DNA of 44,941 bases, from the NCBI RefSeq assembly GCF_012939995.1, contig NZ_SPMZ01000076.1:286-45226 (forward strand), written 5' to 3'. A model generated the notes under the pieces. It was not told where the DNA came from, made no database searches, and saw only the letters and a program-made list of their open reading frames with translations. Source of the stretch: Candidatus Competibacter phosphatis. Its GTDB lineage: Bacteria; Pseudomonadota; Gammaproteobacteria; Competibacterales; Competibacteraceae. The translations under genes were made by a program, and so were the position numbers. Of the stretch, positions 31,862-41,343 are shown piece by piece (positions within the stretch are counted from its first letter, which is position 1; each line of letters starts with the position of its first letter).

Positions 31862-32878
31862 TCAGTCGGGCGGTCGCCCTCGCAGCCGGCCCAATAGCGC
31901 GCCCAGCGCGGCGTGGGCGGTGTCGCGCCGCGCGGTGTCCATGACCGCCTCGGCGGGTGCCACCGGGGCGGCGGTTTCGGCACGTTGGCGAGCGGCGTCT
32001 CCATTCAGGGCGCGCCGGCCTTGCTCGGCCGCCGTGGCGGTGGCGTCTTGTCGGCGCCGATGGCGCCGATGGCGCTTGACCGCTTTGTCCCGCTCATGCT
32101 GAAGCCATTTGCTGAGACCAAAGACTTGGAAGAGGGCTTCGGGCACGCCGCGAATGGCTGGTAGACCCCGGTAGTGGTCGTCGCCGGTCGATTGGGTGCG
32201 CGGGTGGACGGTGACCAGCCCGGCGCGGCGCAGGTCGCGGCAGGCCCGCTCGGCCCGGCGTCGGCCGAGGCCGGCTCTTTCGGCCAGAAACGCCAGCGAT
32301 AGCCCTTGGGTCGAGCCGTCGGCTTGAGGAATCCCCACCCGCAGGGTGGCTAGGTCGAGGTAGTGCACCAGCGCGCCCAAGAGATCCAGGCAGGCTTCCC
32401 GCCGCTCGCTGCGCTGTTGCCGGGGTGAGCCGTTGGCGGCGTTGAGGCTGGGTAGGACCGTCGGGTCGTCGAAGTAGGCGCGGACCCGTTCCTGGAGTTG
32501 CAGGAGGATCTTGGGTCGGGCGGCGTGCTGGGGGGGCGGTGCGAACCAGCGCGGGGCAGCCGGATCGTGCCCGCAGCGGTTGCCAGCGACGGTGACCACC
32601 TTGGCGATGGCGGTCGCCAGCCGGTCCGGGGGGGCGCTCGGAAAGGGCGGGCCGCACATGGCCGCCGGCGCCGCGAGAGCGCCGGGAACGGGCACGGGGG
32701 GCAAGCCAGGCGGACATGGCCGGGACAGGCTCGGGTCGGACCGGGGCCGCCCACAGGGTTCGGAGGCGGTCCGGCGTCGAAGCCGGTGGAGGTCGGTCAG
32801 GTCGTTACTGCGGCACGCGGCCGGGCGGTTCGCTGAGCCGTCGAGGACGGCGCATTGCCGTCCCGCGGAGGGATGCAC
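31862..32878 (-). CDS. Winged-helix plasmid Rep-like protein
   Basis: About 338 residues. The central part holds QLQERVRAYFDDPTVLPSLN, then a winged helix (LSLAFLAERAGLGRRRAERA, CRDLRRAGLVTVHPR), followed by DDHYRGLPAIRGVPEALFQV and a basic tail. Similar 'RDLRRAG ... YRGLPAIR' proteins initiate replication of broad-host plasmids, though I cannot name the Rep family. The start is uncertain: GTG 32,878 has no ribosome site. ATG 32,906 has GGGGAG but meets a stop after 33 codons unless one base is dropped, giving MNNTQIRDPRASSAGRQ. This second replication module suggests a plasmid origin or fusion. Confidence 0.6.
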   Translation of the reverse strand: MHPSAGRQCAVLDGSANRPAACRSNDLTDLHRLRRRTASEPCGRPRSDPSLSRPCPPGLPPVPVPGALAAPAAMCGPPFPSAPPDRLATAIAKVVTVAGNRCGHDPAAPRWFAPPPQHAARPKILLQLQERVRAYFDDPTVLPSLNAANGSPRQQRSERREACLDLLGALVHYLDLATLRVGIPQADGSTQGLSLAFLAERAGLGRRRAERACRDLRRAGLVTVHPRTQSTGDDHYRGLPAIRGVPEALFQVFGLSKWLQHERDKAVKRHRRHRRRQDATATAAEQGRRALNGDAARQRAETAAPVAPAEAVMDTARRDTAHAALGALLGRLRGRPPD

Positions 32879-32951
32879 GCGGATCGCGAATCTGGGTGTT
32901 GTTCATAAGACTCCCCTGGTTAACAAAGACAAATAACCCTCGGAGGAGGTC

Positions 32952-32979
32952 TTGCAAGTCCCAACCGGTCCGCTATAAT
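32952..32979 (+). promoter_or_regulatory. Strong sigma70-type promoter pointing away from rep
   Basis: TTGCAA (32,952-32,957), a 16-base spacer, then a perfect TATAAT (32,974-32,979). It is on the plus strand, while the genes on both sides (Rep-like and 33,080-33,601) are on the minus strand. Confidence 0.6.
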
Positions 32980-32985
32980 CAGATT

Positions 32986-33080
32986 CAGTTGAGTTGAATG
33001 CTGATTGTCGTCCTTAGCGGATCTTTGGCCGGTGATCTTTGCAAGACGTCCCCTGGAACCCTCGCCTTGGCGGGGGTTTT
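32986..33080 (+). ncRNA. Candidate counter-transcribed small RNA upstream of rep
   Basis: Transcription from the promoter at 32,952-32,979 would begin near 32,986. A GC-rich hairpin CCCTCGCC/GGCGGGGG (33,059-33,076) followed by TTTT would stop it near 33,080, giving about 95 nucleotides with no gene inside. It is antisense to any rep message that starts further upstream. Short antisense RNAs in the rep leader control copy number in many plasmids; here that role is inferred from layout only. Confidence 0.5.
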
Positions 33081-33601
33081 CAGTTTTGGGGGCGCTGCTT
33101 TTGCTTTTCTGGTGCCGACAAACCTCTTGTTGCGTTCGAATCACCCGGGTCGGGGGTTCGGTCATTCTTGCCATTATAGCGGGCAAATCCCCTGACGGTG
33201 CAATCGTTGGACACCGGCGATGAATCGGTCGCCGGGCACGGCGCACGCGCCACCACCGTTTGCGGACGCAATCGGGGAACTTCAAAAACATACCGATGGC
33301 GCGCCGCGCAAGACCGGGTGACTTCCGTCAGCGTCCAAGCCAGGAACAATGCGGTCCCCCGCTCGATGTCCGAGACCTCCAGCCATGGGTTCCGTGCCCG
33401 CAACGTGTGGATCAGCCCGTCCAGCGATGCCAGCGGCTGACGCGCGATTCGGCGGTTTTCCTGAAGACACCAGAGGTCGTAGGCGATGCGTTGGGGTTCG
33501 CGATCAAGCCGGTGCGGGTTTCTGCTACACTCCGGGGCCGTCGCGGGAGTGTCGGCGGGGTCGACCGTGCAGCTATCGGCGGGGGCAGGCTTAACGCGCA
33601 T
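33080..33601 (-). CDS. Hypothetical protein, second gene after the duplicated leader
   Basis: 173 residues from ATG 33,601, overlapping the stop of the preceding gene as TGATG. The central part is natural, helical sequence: REPQRIAYDLWCLQENRRIA, SLDGLIHTLRARNPWLEVSD and GTALFLAWTLTEVTRS. The C-terminal 30 residues are polar and low complexity. No domain is recognised. It is in the same operon position as the gene at 3,407 in the other leader copy, but I see no clear sequence similarity. Confidence 0.5.
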   Translation of the reverse strand: MRVKPAPADSCTVDPADTPATAPECSRNPHRLDREPQRIAYDLWCLQENRRIARQPLASLDGLIHTLRARNPWLEVSDIERGTALFLAWTLTEVTRSCAARHRYVFEVPRLRPQTVVARAPCPATDSSPVSNDCTVRGFARYNGKNDRTPDPGDSNATRGLSAPEKQKQRPQN

Positions 33602-33909
33602 CAGGACAACCCCGGTCCGCGCGCGGGTATCCGCCGGGGCAAGCCGTCTCGCGGTGGTCGAGCACGTCGTTCTTGGATCGGGCGCCTGATGAACACCCGA
33701 TGTTTCGGGATGAGCGCCAGCTCCTCGACAGCGCGCTGCGTCGTCCAGGGTTCGTGGATCACGGGATACGTCCCGGTCACCGGGCGATGAGAACGGGTAG
33801 GTTGCCGTTCCGCCGCGAGGGAAACCGGAGCGTCGGACGACAGAGGGAGAACGGAATACCCGGTGGGCGCGGGGCAGTATACCGGCGGGCAATCCGGTGA
33901 ACTAGCCAT
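33601..33909 (-). CDS. Hypothetical protein behind leader copy 2, paralogue of the gene at 3007
   Basis: 102 residues from ATG 33,909 (MASSPDCPPVYCPAPTGYSV, then LPLSSDAPVSLAAERQ). The start matches the gene at 3007 in the first seven residues and in PLSS and SLAAE, and the ribosome site GGAGG and leader are shared. The later part (PVTGTYPVIHEPWTTQRAVE) diverges. No domain is known. The duplication of leader plus N-terminus suggests that the leader is a transferable control unit. Confidence 0.55.
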   Translation of the reverse strand: MASSPDCPPVYCPAPTGYSVLPLSSDAPVSLAAERQPTRSHRPVTGTYPVIHEPWTTQRAVEELALIPKHRVFIRRPIQERRARPPRDGLPRRIPARGPGLS

Positions 33910-33979
33910 GGCTGACCTCCAATGTAGGTCGGTACTGGTCAGGTTCTGGGGGAGATTAAAGTCTCCGCCAGAACCGCTT
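33910..33979 (-). promoter_or_regulatory. Structured 5' leader, copy 2
   Basis: The minus strand repeats the leader at 2,937-3,006. GGTTCTGG pairs with CCAGAACC around an inner perfect GGAGA/TCTCC arm and a CTTTAA loop. GACCT then pairs with AGGTC over the Shine-Dalgarno of the ATG at 33,909. The differences from copy 1 include base changes that improve the inner stem, so the structure rather than the exact sequence is kept. The copies are inverted and 31 kb apart. Confidence 0.65.
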
Positions 33980-34372
33980 CTGACGCCGCTCGTTATACGG
34001 AGCGAACAAACCGCGACGCCTATCCTGCTTCCCGCGAGCGGGAAGGGGATTGCAACCACTAAAGATGCGCCGGCGACCGCCGACGACCGAGCAAAAAATG
34101 CAGAGACCATGTCTCACCTCGCGCAAGGCACACCCACGATACGATCAGCTCCCCATCTTAGGGAAACGGAATACGATCGCTGCTTTGTGGCCGGCTCACC
34201 GCGTTATGATGAGACAACTGTGATTGAATCGAATGAAGGGCGAAACAGAAAACTGACCCTCGTTTACGAGTCAGCGCTGTAGGCGCTTGCCCGCGCGCCT
34301 CGGACCCCGAGGACGCTTGCCCGATATCTGCAAAAAATACTATAGAAAAAAAATCTTGACCATGCAAGCTTT
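33980..34372. other. Non-coding gap with a weak terminator and a 17-bp repeat
   Basis: No credible gene. TCACCGCGTTATGATGA at 34,196-34,212 recurs exactly at 40,756-40,772, just beyond the other end of the sensory operon. Near 34,341-34,369 the minus strand has a short CTTG/CAAG stem followed by eight T, a weak candidate terminator for the ANTAR regulator gene. Confidence 0.5.
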
Positions 34373-35034
34373 TTAGTGATGCCCCGATCGAAAGCGGTGG
34401 AGGAAAGCGCGTGCTGCTTCGCGCTCGGTGCCTCGGATGTTGGTCCTAAATGGATTATCCATGGCTGTCTGGGCCAGCGTCTCACTCGCCGCAAGAATGT
34501 CCCCCGCTAGCGCCACCGCTTTCACGTTGCGCGCCGAGGCCCGCGTGACCAGCATTTTGAACGCGCGTTGTTCCGAGATCCGTAGAAACCCCCATCAATA
34601 CCCCCCAACGCCTTGTTGACGGCGGGATTGTCTCGCAGGGCGCGGCGCAGGTTGCGTTGCTCCCGGCCGCGCTCCAACGCGACCTGGACATGGCGCAGGA
34701 AGGTTTCGGCGTCAAGCGGCTTGACCAAGTAGCCCAACGCCCCTTGATCGATGCAAGCCTGGACCGCCTCGGGCGACCGGTCGATGGTGAGGGCCAAAAA
34801 AGGGACATCGGGTTGGAGACGGCCCGCCAGCTCGATCCCGGATAGATCGGGCAGGTGCAAGTCGACAATGGCGAGATCAGGGCTGTGGTTCCGTGCGGCG
34901 GCCAAGCCGCTCGCTCCGTCGCGGGCGGCAGTAACGCGATAGCCTTCGGTCGTCAGCAAGGCGGTCAGCAGTTGGCAGGTGATCGTGCAATCATCGACGA
35001 CTAAAATACAGGGCGTTGTTTTTTCGGTGGACAT
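34373..35034 (-). CDS. Response regulator with ANTAR RNA-binding domain (two one-base frameshifts)
   Basis: From ATG 35,034 the receiver domain reads CILVVDDCTITCQLLTALLT, then DLAIVDLHLPDLSG (phospho-acceptor D) and LGYLVKPLDAETFL (conserved K). The C-terminus is split over three frames by extra bases in C6 (34,601-34,606) and C5 (34,589-34,593). Repaired, it reads NPAVNKALGVLMGFLRISEQ, RAFKMLVTRASARNVKAVAL and AGDILAASETL, a standard ANTAR domain. ANTAR proteins bind twin hairpins in leader RNA and prevent termination. The repaired length of about 219 residues is normal for the AmiR/NasR class. It is the last gene of the sensory operon. Confidence 0.82.
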
Positions 35035-35203
35035 GACGCAATCCTTCCATTCGATCGTGATGTGATTGAAGCGGATACCCTCAAGCGCGGCGCTCACGAT
35101 AGGTCTGGCCGGCCCGAAGGCTGCTCGCCCGGCGCCGCACTGGGCCGTTCGAGAACGGAATGGCCCAGCGGACGCGGAAGCCATTCAATCGCCGGATCCT
35201 GGT

Positions 35204-37639
35204 TCATCCTTCCTTAGTTGCGGGAGCCGGCCGATGTCGCTGTATCGCCCGCCGCACGGCCCGTATGAGATCGACTTCGCCGAGCGGTTTGGTCAACACG
35301 CCGTTCGCGCCCGCCGCCAGAATGCGTTGATGGGTCGGTTTATCGGCGCTGGCGGTAAATCCCAAGATCGGCAGATGATCGAGTGCGGGTAACGCTCGGA
35401 TCTCCCGGATCGCCGCGATACCATCCTTGCCCGGCATCTGGATGTCCATCAGGATCAGGTCGAGACCGGGTTCCGCCGCCTGCGCCACCGCCGCGTCGCC
35501 GTCGCCGGCTTCGAGTACTCGCGCGCCGTTCCCTCGCAACTGATTCGCCATGATCGCCCGATTGATCGCGTAGTCCTCGACCACCAGCACGGTTCGGCCA
35601 GCCAAAGGCCGGTGCGGCGGCGAGAACGGCGTGACCGGATCGATTTTCGAAATCGTGCTCGGCGTGTTCTCCTGAAAGACCCGTGCCAGCGCCACGCGCA
35701 ACGGATCACGGGTCACGCCCGACCACAAAATCAGGTCCAGTCCCCCCTGCCGCAGCCGTTGCTCCACCCCCGCATCGCAGCGCGTTTCCAGCACGATCAA
35801 CCGATTCGCTTGGCGACGAAGCCCCGCCACCACCGTTGGCAACATCCCGGCGGACAATCCAGAGAGGTCCCGCGTGACCGGCAGGTCGTGAACTGAGTCG
35901 GACACTGGCGCGATCGCCAAGGCGGTTGGTGAAAGCGCACATTCCACGACGGCGATGCCCAGATCGGCCAAGCGAGTCGAGACCGAGGCCCGAAACGAAG
36001 CCCGTTCGTCCGCCACCAGCGCCCGCAATCCGGCCGGGATGACGGCTGCGGGCGGGCGGGCGCTCATCGGCTCGACCGGCAAACGGAGCGGTAGCTCGAT
36101 CGTGAAGATCGAGCCGTCATCCAAGGCGCTGGCGACGGTGATGCGACCGCCCAGCAGCTCGCAATAGCCTTTGACGATGGACAGGCCCAAGCCGGTGCCG
36201 GCATGGCGGCGATTCAGTGCTTCGTCGACTTGCTCGAACGGCGCGAAGATCGTCTTCAGTCGGTCAGGCGGAATGCCGCAGCCGGTGTCGGATACTCGCA
36301 CGCGAAGGACGGGTGTTGGGTTCGGGGTGACGTCGGACATGGAGGCGCTCACCTCTATTTGCACCACGATTCCGCCCGATTCGGTGTATTTGACGGCATT
36401 ACCGAGCAAGTTGGCTAGGATCGCGTGAAACGCTTTACGATCGCTTTCCACGGCCGGCGGCACGTCCCGCGCGACGATCACATCCAGGTAGAGCCCACGT
36501 GGAACCAGTAGCGGTTCCAGCGGCGCGGCGACAGCATCCAATTCGTCCCGCACCTCCAGCGGCACATGCGTTGGCGCGTACTTGCCTTTTTCCAGTTGGG
36601 TAAAATCGAGAATGTCGCTGATATGACGATACAGGGTCTCGGCGGCGGCCGAGATCGTACGTAGGGTCCGGGTCTCGGCTTCGGCTCGCTCGGCTTTCAG
36701 CAGATGCTCGATCAAACCTTGAATCGAGTACAGGGGGGTGCGCATTTCGTGCGAGACCTTGGCCAGAAACAAGCTTTTCGCTTGATTCGCCCGTTCGGCG
36801 GCGCGCGATTGGACCTGGAGGGCCTCCAGGGTCTGCTGGTACTCCGATCGGATCTCGGCGAGTTCTCCGTCCAGACGCGCCTTGCCGCGCTCGATGGCAT
36901 CGGCCAACAGGTTCACGCCTTCTTGGAGCGTGCCCAACTCGCAGGCGTCGGTTTGGCGGACCCGCGCGGCGAGATCGCCGTTTTTGATGCGCTGGATCGC
37001 CCCGGCGATTTGGCGGATGGCGCCTGATAGTCGCTGACCGGTCCAATGCGCGAGACCGACGGCACCGGCGAACGCCAGCAGAACGCCTCCCAAATCCCAG
37101 AGCAGGCGTCGCTGCCAATGGGCTTGCGCGGCGGCCACCGATAATTCGACATCCACTCGACCCAAGAGCCGTGGAGCCGGCGCGGAGGTGGAAAACGAGA
37201 GGGGTTGCAGCAGCACCGGCGCGGCAAACCGCAGGGGTTGTTCCTCCACCGAAGCCACGATCGGATCGGTCAAGGGCTCCGGTACCGGTAGCGCCGGATT
37301 GGCGGTGGGCCACCGGTACAACAGCTGACCGTTCCGGTCGGTAACGGTCACACCGCGCACGGGCGTTCCCAGAATGGCGGTTGCTGGCTGGACGGCGGCC
37401 TCCACGATGGCCGGTAGTTGCGCCAGTGCCCCGGTCGCCAGGCCATATTCCAGGGCGGCGGCCAGTTGCGCGGCCAGTAACTGGCCCTGCTGGTTCAGCA
37501 ACCGCTGGTTGAATTGGACGTTGCCTTGGTAAATCACGAACACCAACAAGCCCGTCACCACCAACGCTGGAGCCAGCGCGATGGTCATGATCTGGCGGTG
37601 GATACTGAGGCGGCACGGACCACGGATGAAAAACAGCAT
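35204..37639 (-). CDS. Hybrid histidine kinase
   Basis: About 811 residues from ATG 37,639. Order: membrane helix (ALAPALVVTGLLVFVIYQG), periplasmic domain (about 50-165), second helix (LLWDLGGVLLAFAGAVGLAH), HAMP, then HisKA with KVSHEMRTPLYSIQG (phospho-H), the HATPase with N box ILANLLGNAVKYTESG, G1 DTGCGIP and G2 GTGLGLSIVKGY. A degenerate pseudo-receiver follows (LRALVADERASF), then a true receiver (VLVVEDYAINRAIM, LILMDIQMPGKDG with acceptor D, LTKPLGE). It likely passes phosphate through the HPt protein at 40,794 to the ANTAR regulator, and may take its input from the neighbouring periplasmic binding protein. Confidence 0.9.
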   Translation of the reverse strand: MLFFIRGPCRLSIHRQIMTIALAPALVVTGLLVFVIYQGNVQFNQRLLNQQGQLLAAQLAAALEYGLATGALAQLPAIVEAAVQPATAILGTPVRGVTVTDRNGQLLYRWPTANPALPVPEPLTDPIVASVEEQPLRFAAPVLLQPLSFSTSAPAPRLLGRVDVELSVAAAQAHWQRRLLWDLGGVLLAFAGAVGLAHWTGQRLSGAIRQIAGAIQRIKNGDLAARVRQTDACELGTLQEGVNLLADAIERGKARLDGELAEIRSEYQQTLEALQVQSRAAERANQAKSLFLAKVSHEMRTPLYSIQGLIEHLLKAERAEAETRTLRTISAAAETLYRHISDILDFTQLEKGKYAPTHVPLEVRDELDAVAAPLEPLLVPRGLYLDVIVARDVPPAVESDRKAFHAILANLLGNAVKYTESGGIVVQIEVSASMSDVTPNPTPVLRVRVSDTGCGIPPDRLKTIFAPFEQVDEALNRRHAGTGLGLSIVKGYCELLGGRITVASALDDGSIFTIELPLRLPVEPMSARPPAAVIPAGLRALVADERASFRASVSTRLADLGIAVVECALSPTALAIAPVSDSVHDLPVTRDLSGLSAGMLPTVVAGLRRQANRLIVLETRCDAGVEQRLRQGGLDLILWSGVTRDPLRVALARVFQENTPSTISKIDPVTPFSPPHRPLAGRTVLVVEDYAINRAIMANQLRGNGARVLEAGDGDAAVAQAAEPGLDLILMDIQMPGKDGIAAIREIRALPALDHLPILGFTASADKPTHQRILAAGANGVLTKPLGEVDLIRAVRRAIQRHRPAPATKEG

Positions 37640-37661
37640 TGATCTTCTCGATTCGTAAAGT

Positions 37662-38639
37662 TCAAGGTGTCGAAAACAGTGACCAAGCACGGTGAATCGC
37701 TTCGGCGGAAACGCTCAGGGTTTCGGCCACGGTCCGGTTAATCGCGACGCGAACCGACGCCGGATAGGTCGGATGAGGCGTTCGGCCATGGGCCAGTTCG
37801 GCGATCAGGGCGCGCATCTGTTCCGGCATTCGCCGCTCATCGGCGACCACGGCCGCCAGAACCCCCGCTTCGACGTATCGCGCGGTCGATCCGCCAAGGA
37901 CGGGCACGCCTTGACGCACGGTCATCAACAGCAGCGGCTTCAACGACCATTCGTTGACGATGTTCGCGTCGGGTGGCAACAGCACGGCATCCAGGCCGGT
38001 CAAACGCGGACGTAGCATCCGCACGGCGTCCAGATCATCGGTGACGGCGATTTCGTCCAGCGCGAATGCCAAGCGTCGCCCCTCGACCCGGAGCGACATC
38101 AACCATGCCGGTTCGGGAGTGGGGACCAGTACCCCCACGGTTCGAGCATTTGGCAACAGCGCGCGCGCCAACCGCAAATCCAGCGACGGATCGGCTTCGC
38201 GATAGATCGCCGAGACGGGTTCGCGCCGCGCGTCGGCGAGCAACGGCGCGAGTTGCTGACGGGTCATCCCGACCAGCAAGGTGGGCAACTGACAAGCCCG
38301 AAGGATCATGCGGGCTGCTTCGTCACCCAGGGCGACCACCACCTGGGCTCGTTCGCGATGGCACAGATCAGCGAGGGAGTCGAGCGTCTGGGTCTTTCGA
38401 GCGGGAATTGGCGGCCCTTCGGGACGATCCAGGCTTAGAAAGCCTTGCAAGGTGACGTCCGCGCTCGGTCGAGCCAGCGTGAAGCACAAAGTCGGTGAAC
38501 GGTGAGGATCGCGCGACCACGCCTGATAGAGCGGCGTTTCCTCTGCCGTCAGAAATAACAGCGTACTGGCCGCCACCAAGTTGGCATTGAGGATTAAACA
38601 AACACTCAGCACCCATCGACCGAGTCGTCGTCGCCACAT
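37662..38639 (-). CDS. Periplasmic substrate-binding protein (ABC sensor type)
   Basis: 325 residues with a Sec signal (WVLSVCLILNANLVAA, cleavage near AAS). The body follows the type I binding-protein fold of ABC_sub_bind proteins: QVVVALGDEAARMILRACQL, TVGVLVPTPEPAWLMSLRVE, GLDAVLLPPDANIVNEWSLK and GVPVLGGSTARYVEAGVLAA. There is no transporter gene beside it. Together with the kinase downstream (22-base gap) and the receptor upstream (9-base gap), this suggests a ligand sensor for the kinase. The ligand is unknown. Confidence 0.8.
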   Translation of the reverse strand: MWRRRLGRWVLSVCLILNANLVAASTLLFLTAEETPLYQAWSRDPHRSPTLCFTLARPSADVTLQGFLSLDRPEGPPIPARKTQTLDSLADLCHRERAQVVVALGDEAARMILRACQLPTLLVGMTRQQLAPLLADARREPVSAIYREADPSLDLRLARALLPNARTVGVLVPTPEPAWLMSLRVEGRRLAFALDEIAVTDDLDAVRMLRPRLTGLDAVLLPPDANIVNEWSLKPLLLMTVRQGVPVLGGSTARYVEAGVLAAVVADERRMPEQMRALIAELAHGRTPHPTYPASVRVAINRTVAETLSVSAEAIHRAWSLFSTP

Positions 38640-38648
38640 GAACTGAAA

Positions 38649-40707
38649 TCAGTAATCGACCGATACACGGAAGAAGAGGGTGCGATCCCAGGATTGATCC
38701 GGCAAATAATCCTCGATGGGTCCCAACAAGTTGGCGCCGATGACCTCGGCAGCAACAGGGGTGGAACCGAGCTTGAAGCGCTTAGCGATCCGCGCGCCCA
38801 ATTGGTGATAGCGGTCGATCGGCTCGTCTCGATACCACTGCATCCCCGACTGATAGTCGTAGTTCAAACTCGCCTGCCAACCGTTGCCGAATTCCTGACT
38901 GACCAGTAGCCCCAACCCATGGCGTGGCGCGGTGTCTTGGTAGCCGGCATCGAAGCGCGTCCCCGAGGCGTCGATGGTCGTCAGCGCGTAACTGGCAAAG
39001 AGTCGGGTACCCGATCCATTGCGCCAATCCCATTGCGCTTCCAGCCCGCGAACCGTGATCGGGTCGTCGTTGGCGAAGTCCAGAACCACGCCCGGCAGCA
39101 TGGTCGGCACGTCGGGCGCGGGTCGGTAGTAGGTGCCAATGTAGTCGGAATAGCGCTCGCGAAATAGGCGCGCGTCGAATTGATTGCGCCCGGACTGCCA
39201 ATGATAGCCCACCTCCAGGGAACGGCTGATTTCCGGGTCGAGATCACCGCTGGCGATGACGCCATAGATCGTCAGCGGCGCGTTCGTCGCGCGCACGATG
39301 GCCCGACCGTCGTTTTCGTACAGGGTGGGTTGGCGCGAGCCCGTCGCGTAGGCGATCCGCAGGGTTTGCCGACCGTCCAGATGATGGTGGACCGAGATCC
39401 GGGGCAGAAACAGCCACGATCGCGTGAGCGACGAATGCTCCAGCATGGCGCCGACATTCACCACCCAGGCGGGATCGATTCGGTACTCGGTGTGACCCGC
39501 CAACCAGGACACCGCGTTGTCCAAAGTCTCGTCGGTATCGAAGTAGCGGGGGGGAATGCACCGCCTCGTGGTAATAACCGAGGCCGGCCGTGGCGCGCCA
39601 GCGGTCGGAAAAGCGTCGGAGATATTGGGCGTCGGCTTCGTAACGCGTTTCTTGGATGTCGTAATCGAAACGCAAGACGATGCCGGGGAGCAGGCGGTCG
39701 TTGGTAAAGCCCTGGTCGCCGTAGTGAAAGGCGTTGTGCGACAACGTGACGACCCACTCGTCATTCGCCGCGCCAGGCCACCGCCAGCGCAGGCTCTGAA
39801 AATGATCGGTGACTGGAAAGTCGCGCGGATTCGTTGGCAGGGCGGGGTTAGGGTCCTGAATTTGGTAATCGCCCCGCGCGAATCCGGCTTGCAGTTGTAG
39901 TTCGCCACCCGCCGCGAACGGGATGTCGCCGAGGAACGATAGATTGGTGTTGCGGCGGTTATCGTGGATGCCTGGATAGCCGTCATCGCCCACGCTCGCC
40001 AGGGAAAAGGCGTAATTCAACCTTCCCCATCGTCCGCCGTATCGCAGGAAACCGTCGGCGATGCCGTCATCGCCGCTCGTGATTCGACTGGAAAAACCGG
40101 CGTATTCAGCGGCGCCGCCGGTCTGGATGTTGATCACCGCTTGTAGGGCATTGGAACCATACGCGGCGGCGGCCGGGCCTCGGATCACCTCGATCCGTTC
40201 GATGTTTTCCAGGGGAACAGGCAGGTTGTTCCATTCGATCACGCCTCGCGCATATTGAAAAATCCGCTGCCCGTTCAGCAGCAGCAGAGTGCGACGTGCG
40301 TACTCGTCGTTCAGGCCGTGGTAGGCGGCGGTCGGCAGACTGTTGATCTTGTAACCGACCTGAAAACCGGGCACTAAGCGGAGGACATCCACCAAACGAC
40401 GCGCGCCCGAGGCTTCGATCAGTGCGCGGTCGATCACCGTCACTGTGCTGGGCGATTCATCCAAACGTTGGGGCAATCGTGAGGGCGTCAGCACCAACGG
40501 CGGGCTACCCGGCTCCAGGTCGTCACGATCGCCACTCGTGCCAGCGGCGATCCCTAGATGAGAATTTGATCCCATGCTGGCCAGCACGAGAACATACCAA
40601 ACAGTGCGCGAGGAAGACCACCCGAAGAGCGGGCGTCCTTGGCGCGCTGGCGACGGCACAGACAGGTATCGACACAATTTCACCGAAATGACCCTCACCA
40701 AAAACAC
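38649..40707 (-). CDS. TonB-dependent outer membrane receptor, one-base frameshift
   Basis: About 685 residues when repaired. There is a signal-like helix (WYVLVLASMG), then a plug domain with LPQRLDESPSTVTVIDRALI, RRLVDVLRLVPGFQVGYK, LLLLNGQRIFQYARG and IERIEVIRGPAAAAYGSNA, and a beta-barrel ending in RTLFFRVSVDY with a terminal aromatic residue, as outer membrane porins require. The frame breaks at the seven-G run (plus strand) 39,548-39,554; with six the barrel continues as PRYFDTDETLDNAVSW. The start near GTG 40,707 is uncertain. It would import a scarce nutrient using TonB energy and may also present it to the binding protein. Confidence 0.85.
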
Positions 40708-40793
40708 CCGGCACCGACCGATCAGCAGGGTGGTCGGCCGAGGGGGGTTGAAGGGTCACCGCGTTATGATGATACCCGCTATGTGTTTAGCGA

Positions 40794-41195
40794 TTACGCT
40801 CCTGCGCTATCCGCAAGCCTGTTTACAACCCGCGGATGTTTTTCCCAGTCCTCGATGGGCACCGCTGAAAACGCTTCGAACGCGCGTTCCAGCGTCCGCC
40901 ACGCCACCGCCAGGGCATCTGGGGAGCGGCGCGCGAGAACGCCCGCTTCCAAATCCCGCGCGGCGGCGGCAATCCGTTCCGCGCCGAGATAGGCGCTGCC
41001 GGAGCGCAAGCGGTGCGCCCGCTCGCGGATCGCCTCCCAATCCGGGGGGTCGAGCGCGCGCGCCTTGGCCAGCTCGGCTCGTTCGGCGGGCAGATCGAGG
41101 CAGTATTGTTCGATCAACGCACGAGCCAACGTCGAGTCGCCACGACAAGCGGCCAATGCCGTTTCGACATTGAGTAGGACCGGCACGGTTTCCAT
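40794..41195 (-). CDS. Histidine phosphotransfer (HPt) protein
   Basis: 133 residues (METVPVLLNVETALAACRGD). A helical HPt bundle with the phospho-site in RERAHRLRSGSAYLGAERIA (H in AHRLRS; K is replaced by R). The length is normal for a free-standing HPt. Hybrid kinases of the BarA type need such a relay, and the kinase 3 kb downstream has a receiver but no HPt of its own. It is 87 bases upstream of the receptor gene on the same strand. Confidence 0.82.
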   Translation of the reverse strand: METVPVLLNVETALAACRGDSTLARALIEQYCLDLPAERAELAKARALDPPDWEAIRERAHRLRSGSAYLGAERIAAAARDLEAGVLARRSPDALAVAWRTLERAFEAFSAVPIEDWEKHPRVVNRLADSAGA

Positions 41196-41343
41196 GACTG
41201 GACGTTCGATGACTGGATAACAATGGCAGCTTATCGCGATGGGAGCGCGGCTTCAACCCAGCCCCCACGCCGCACCTCAACGTGAGCGCGCGGTCTGGGG
41301 TAACATAATCCGAGGTTAAACCCAGCAGACCTCGACGGCGCTC

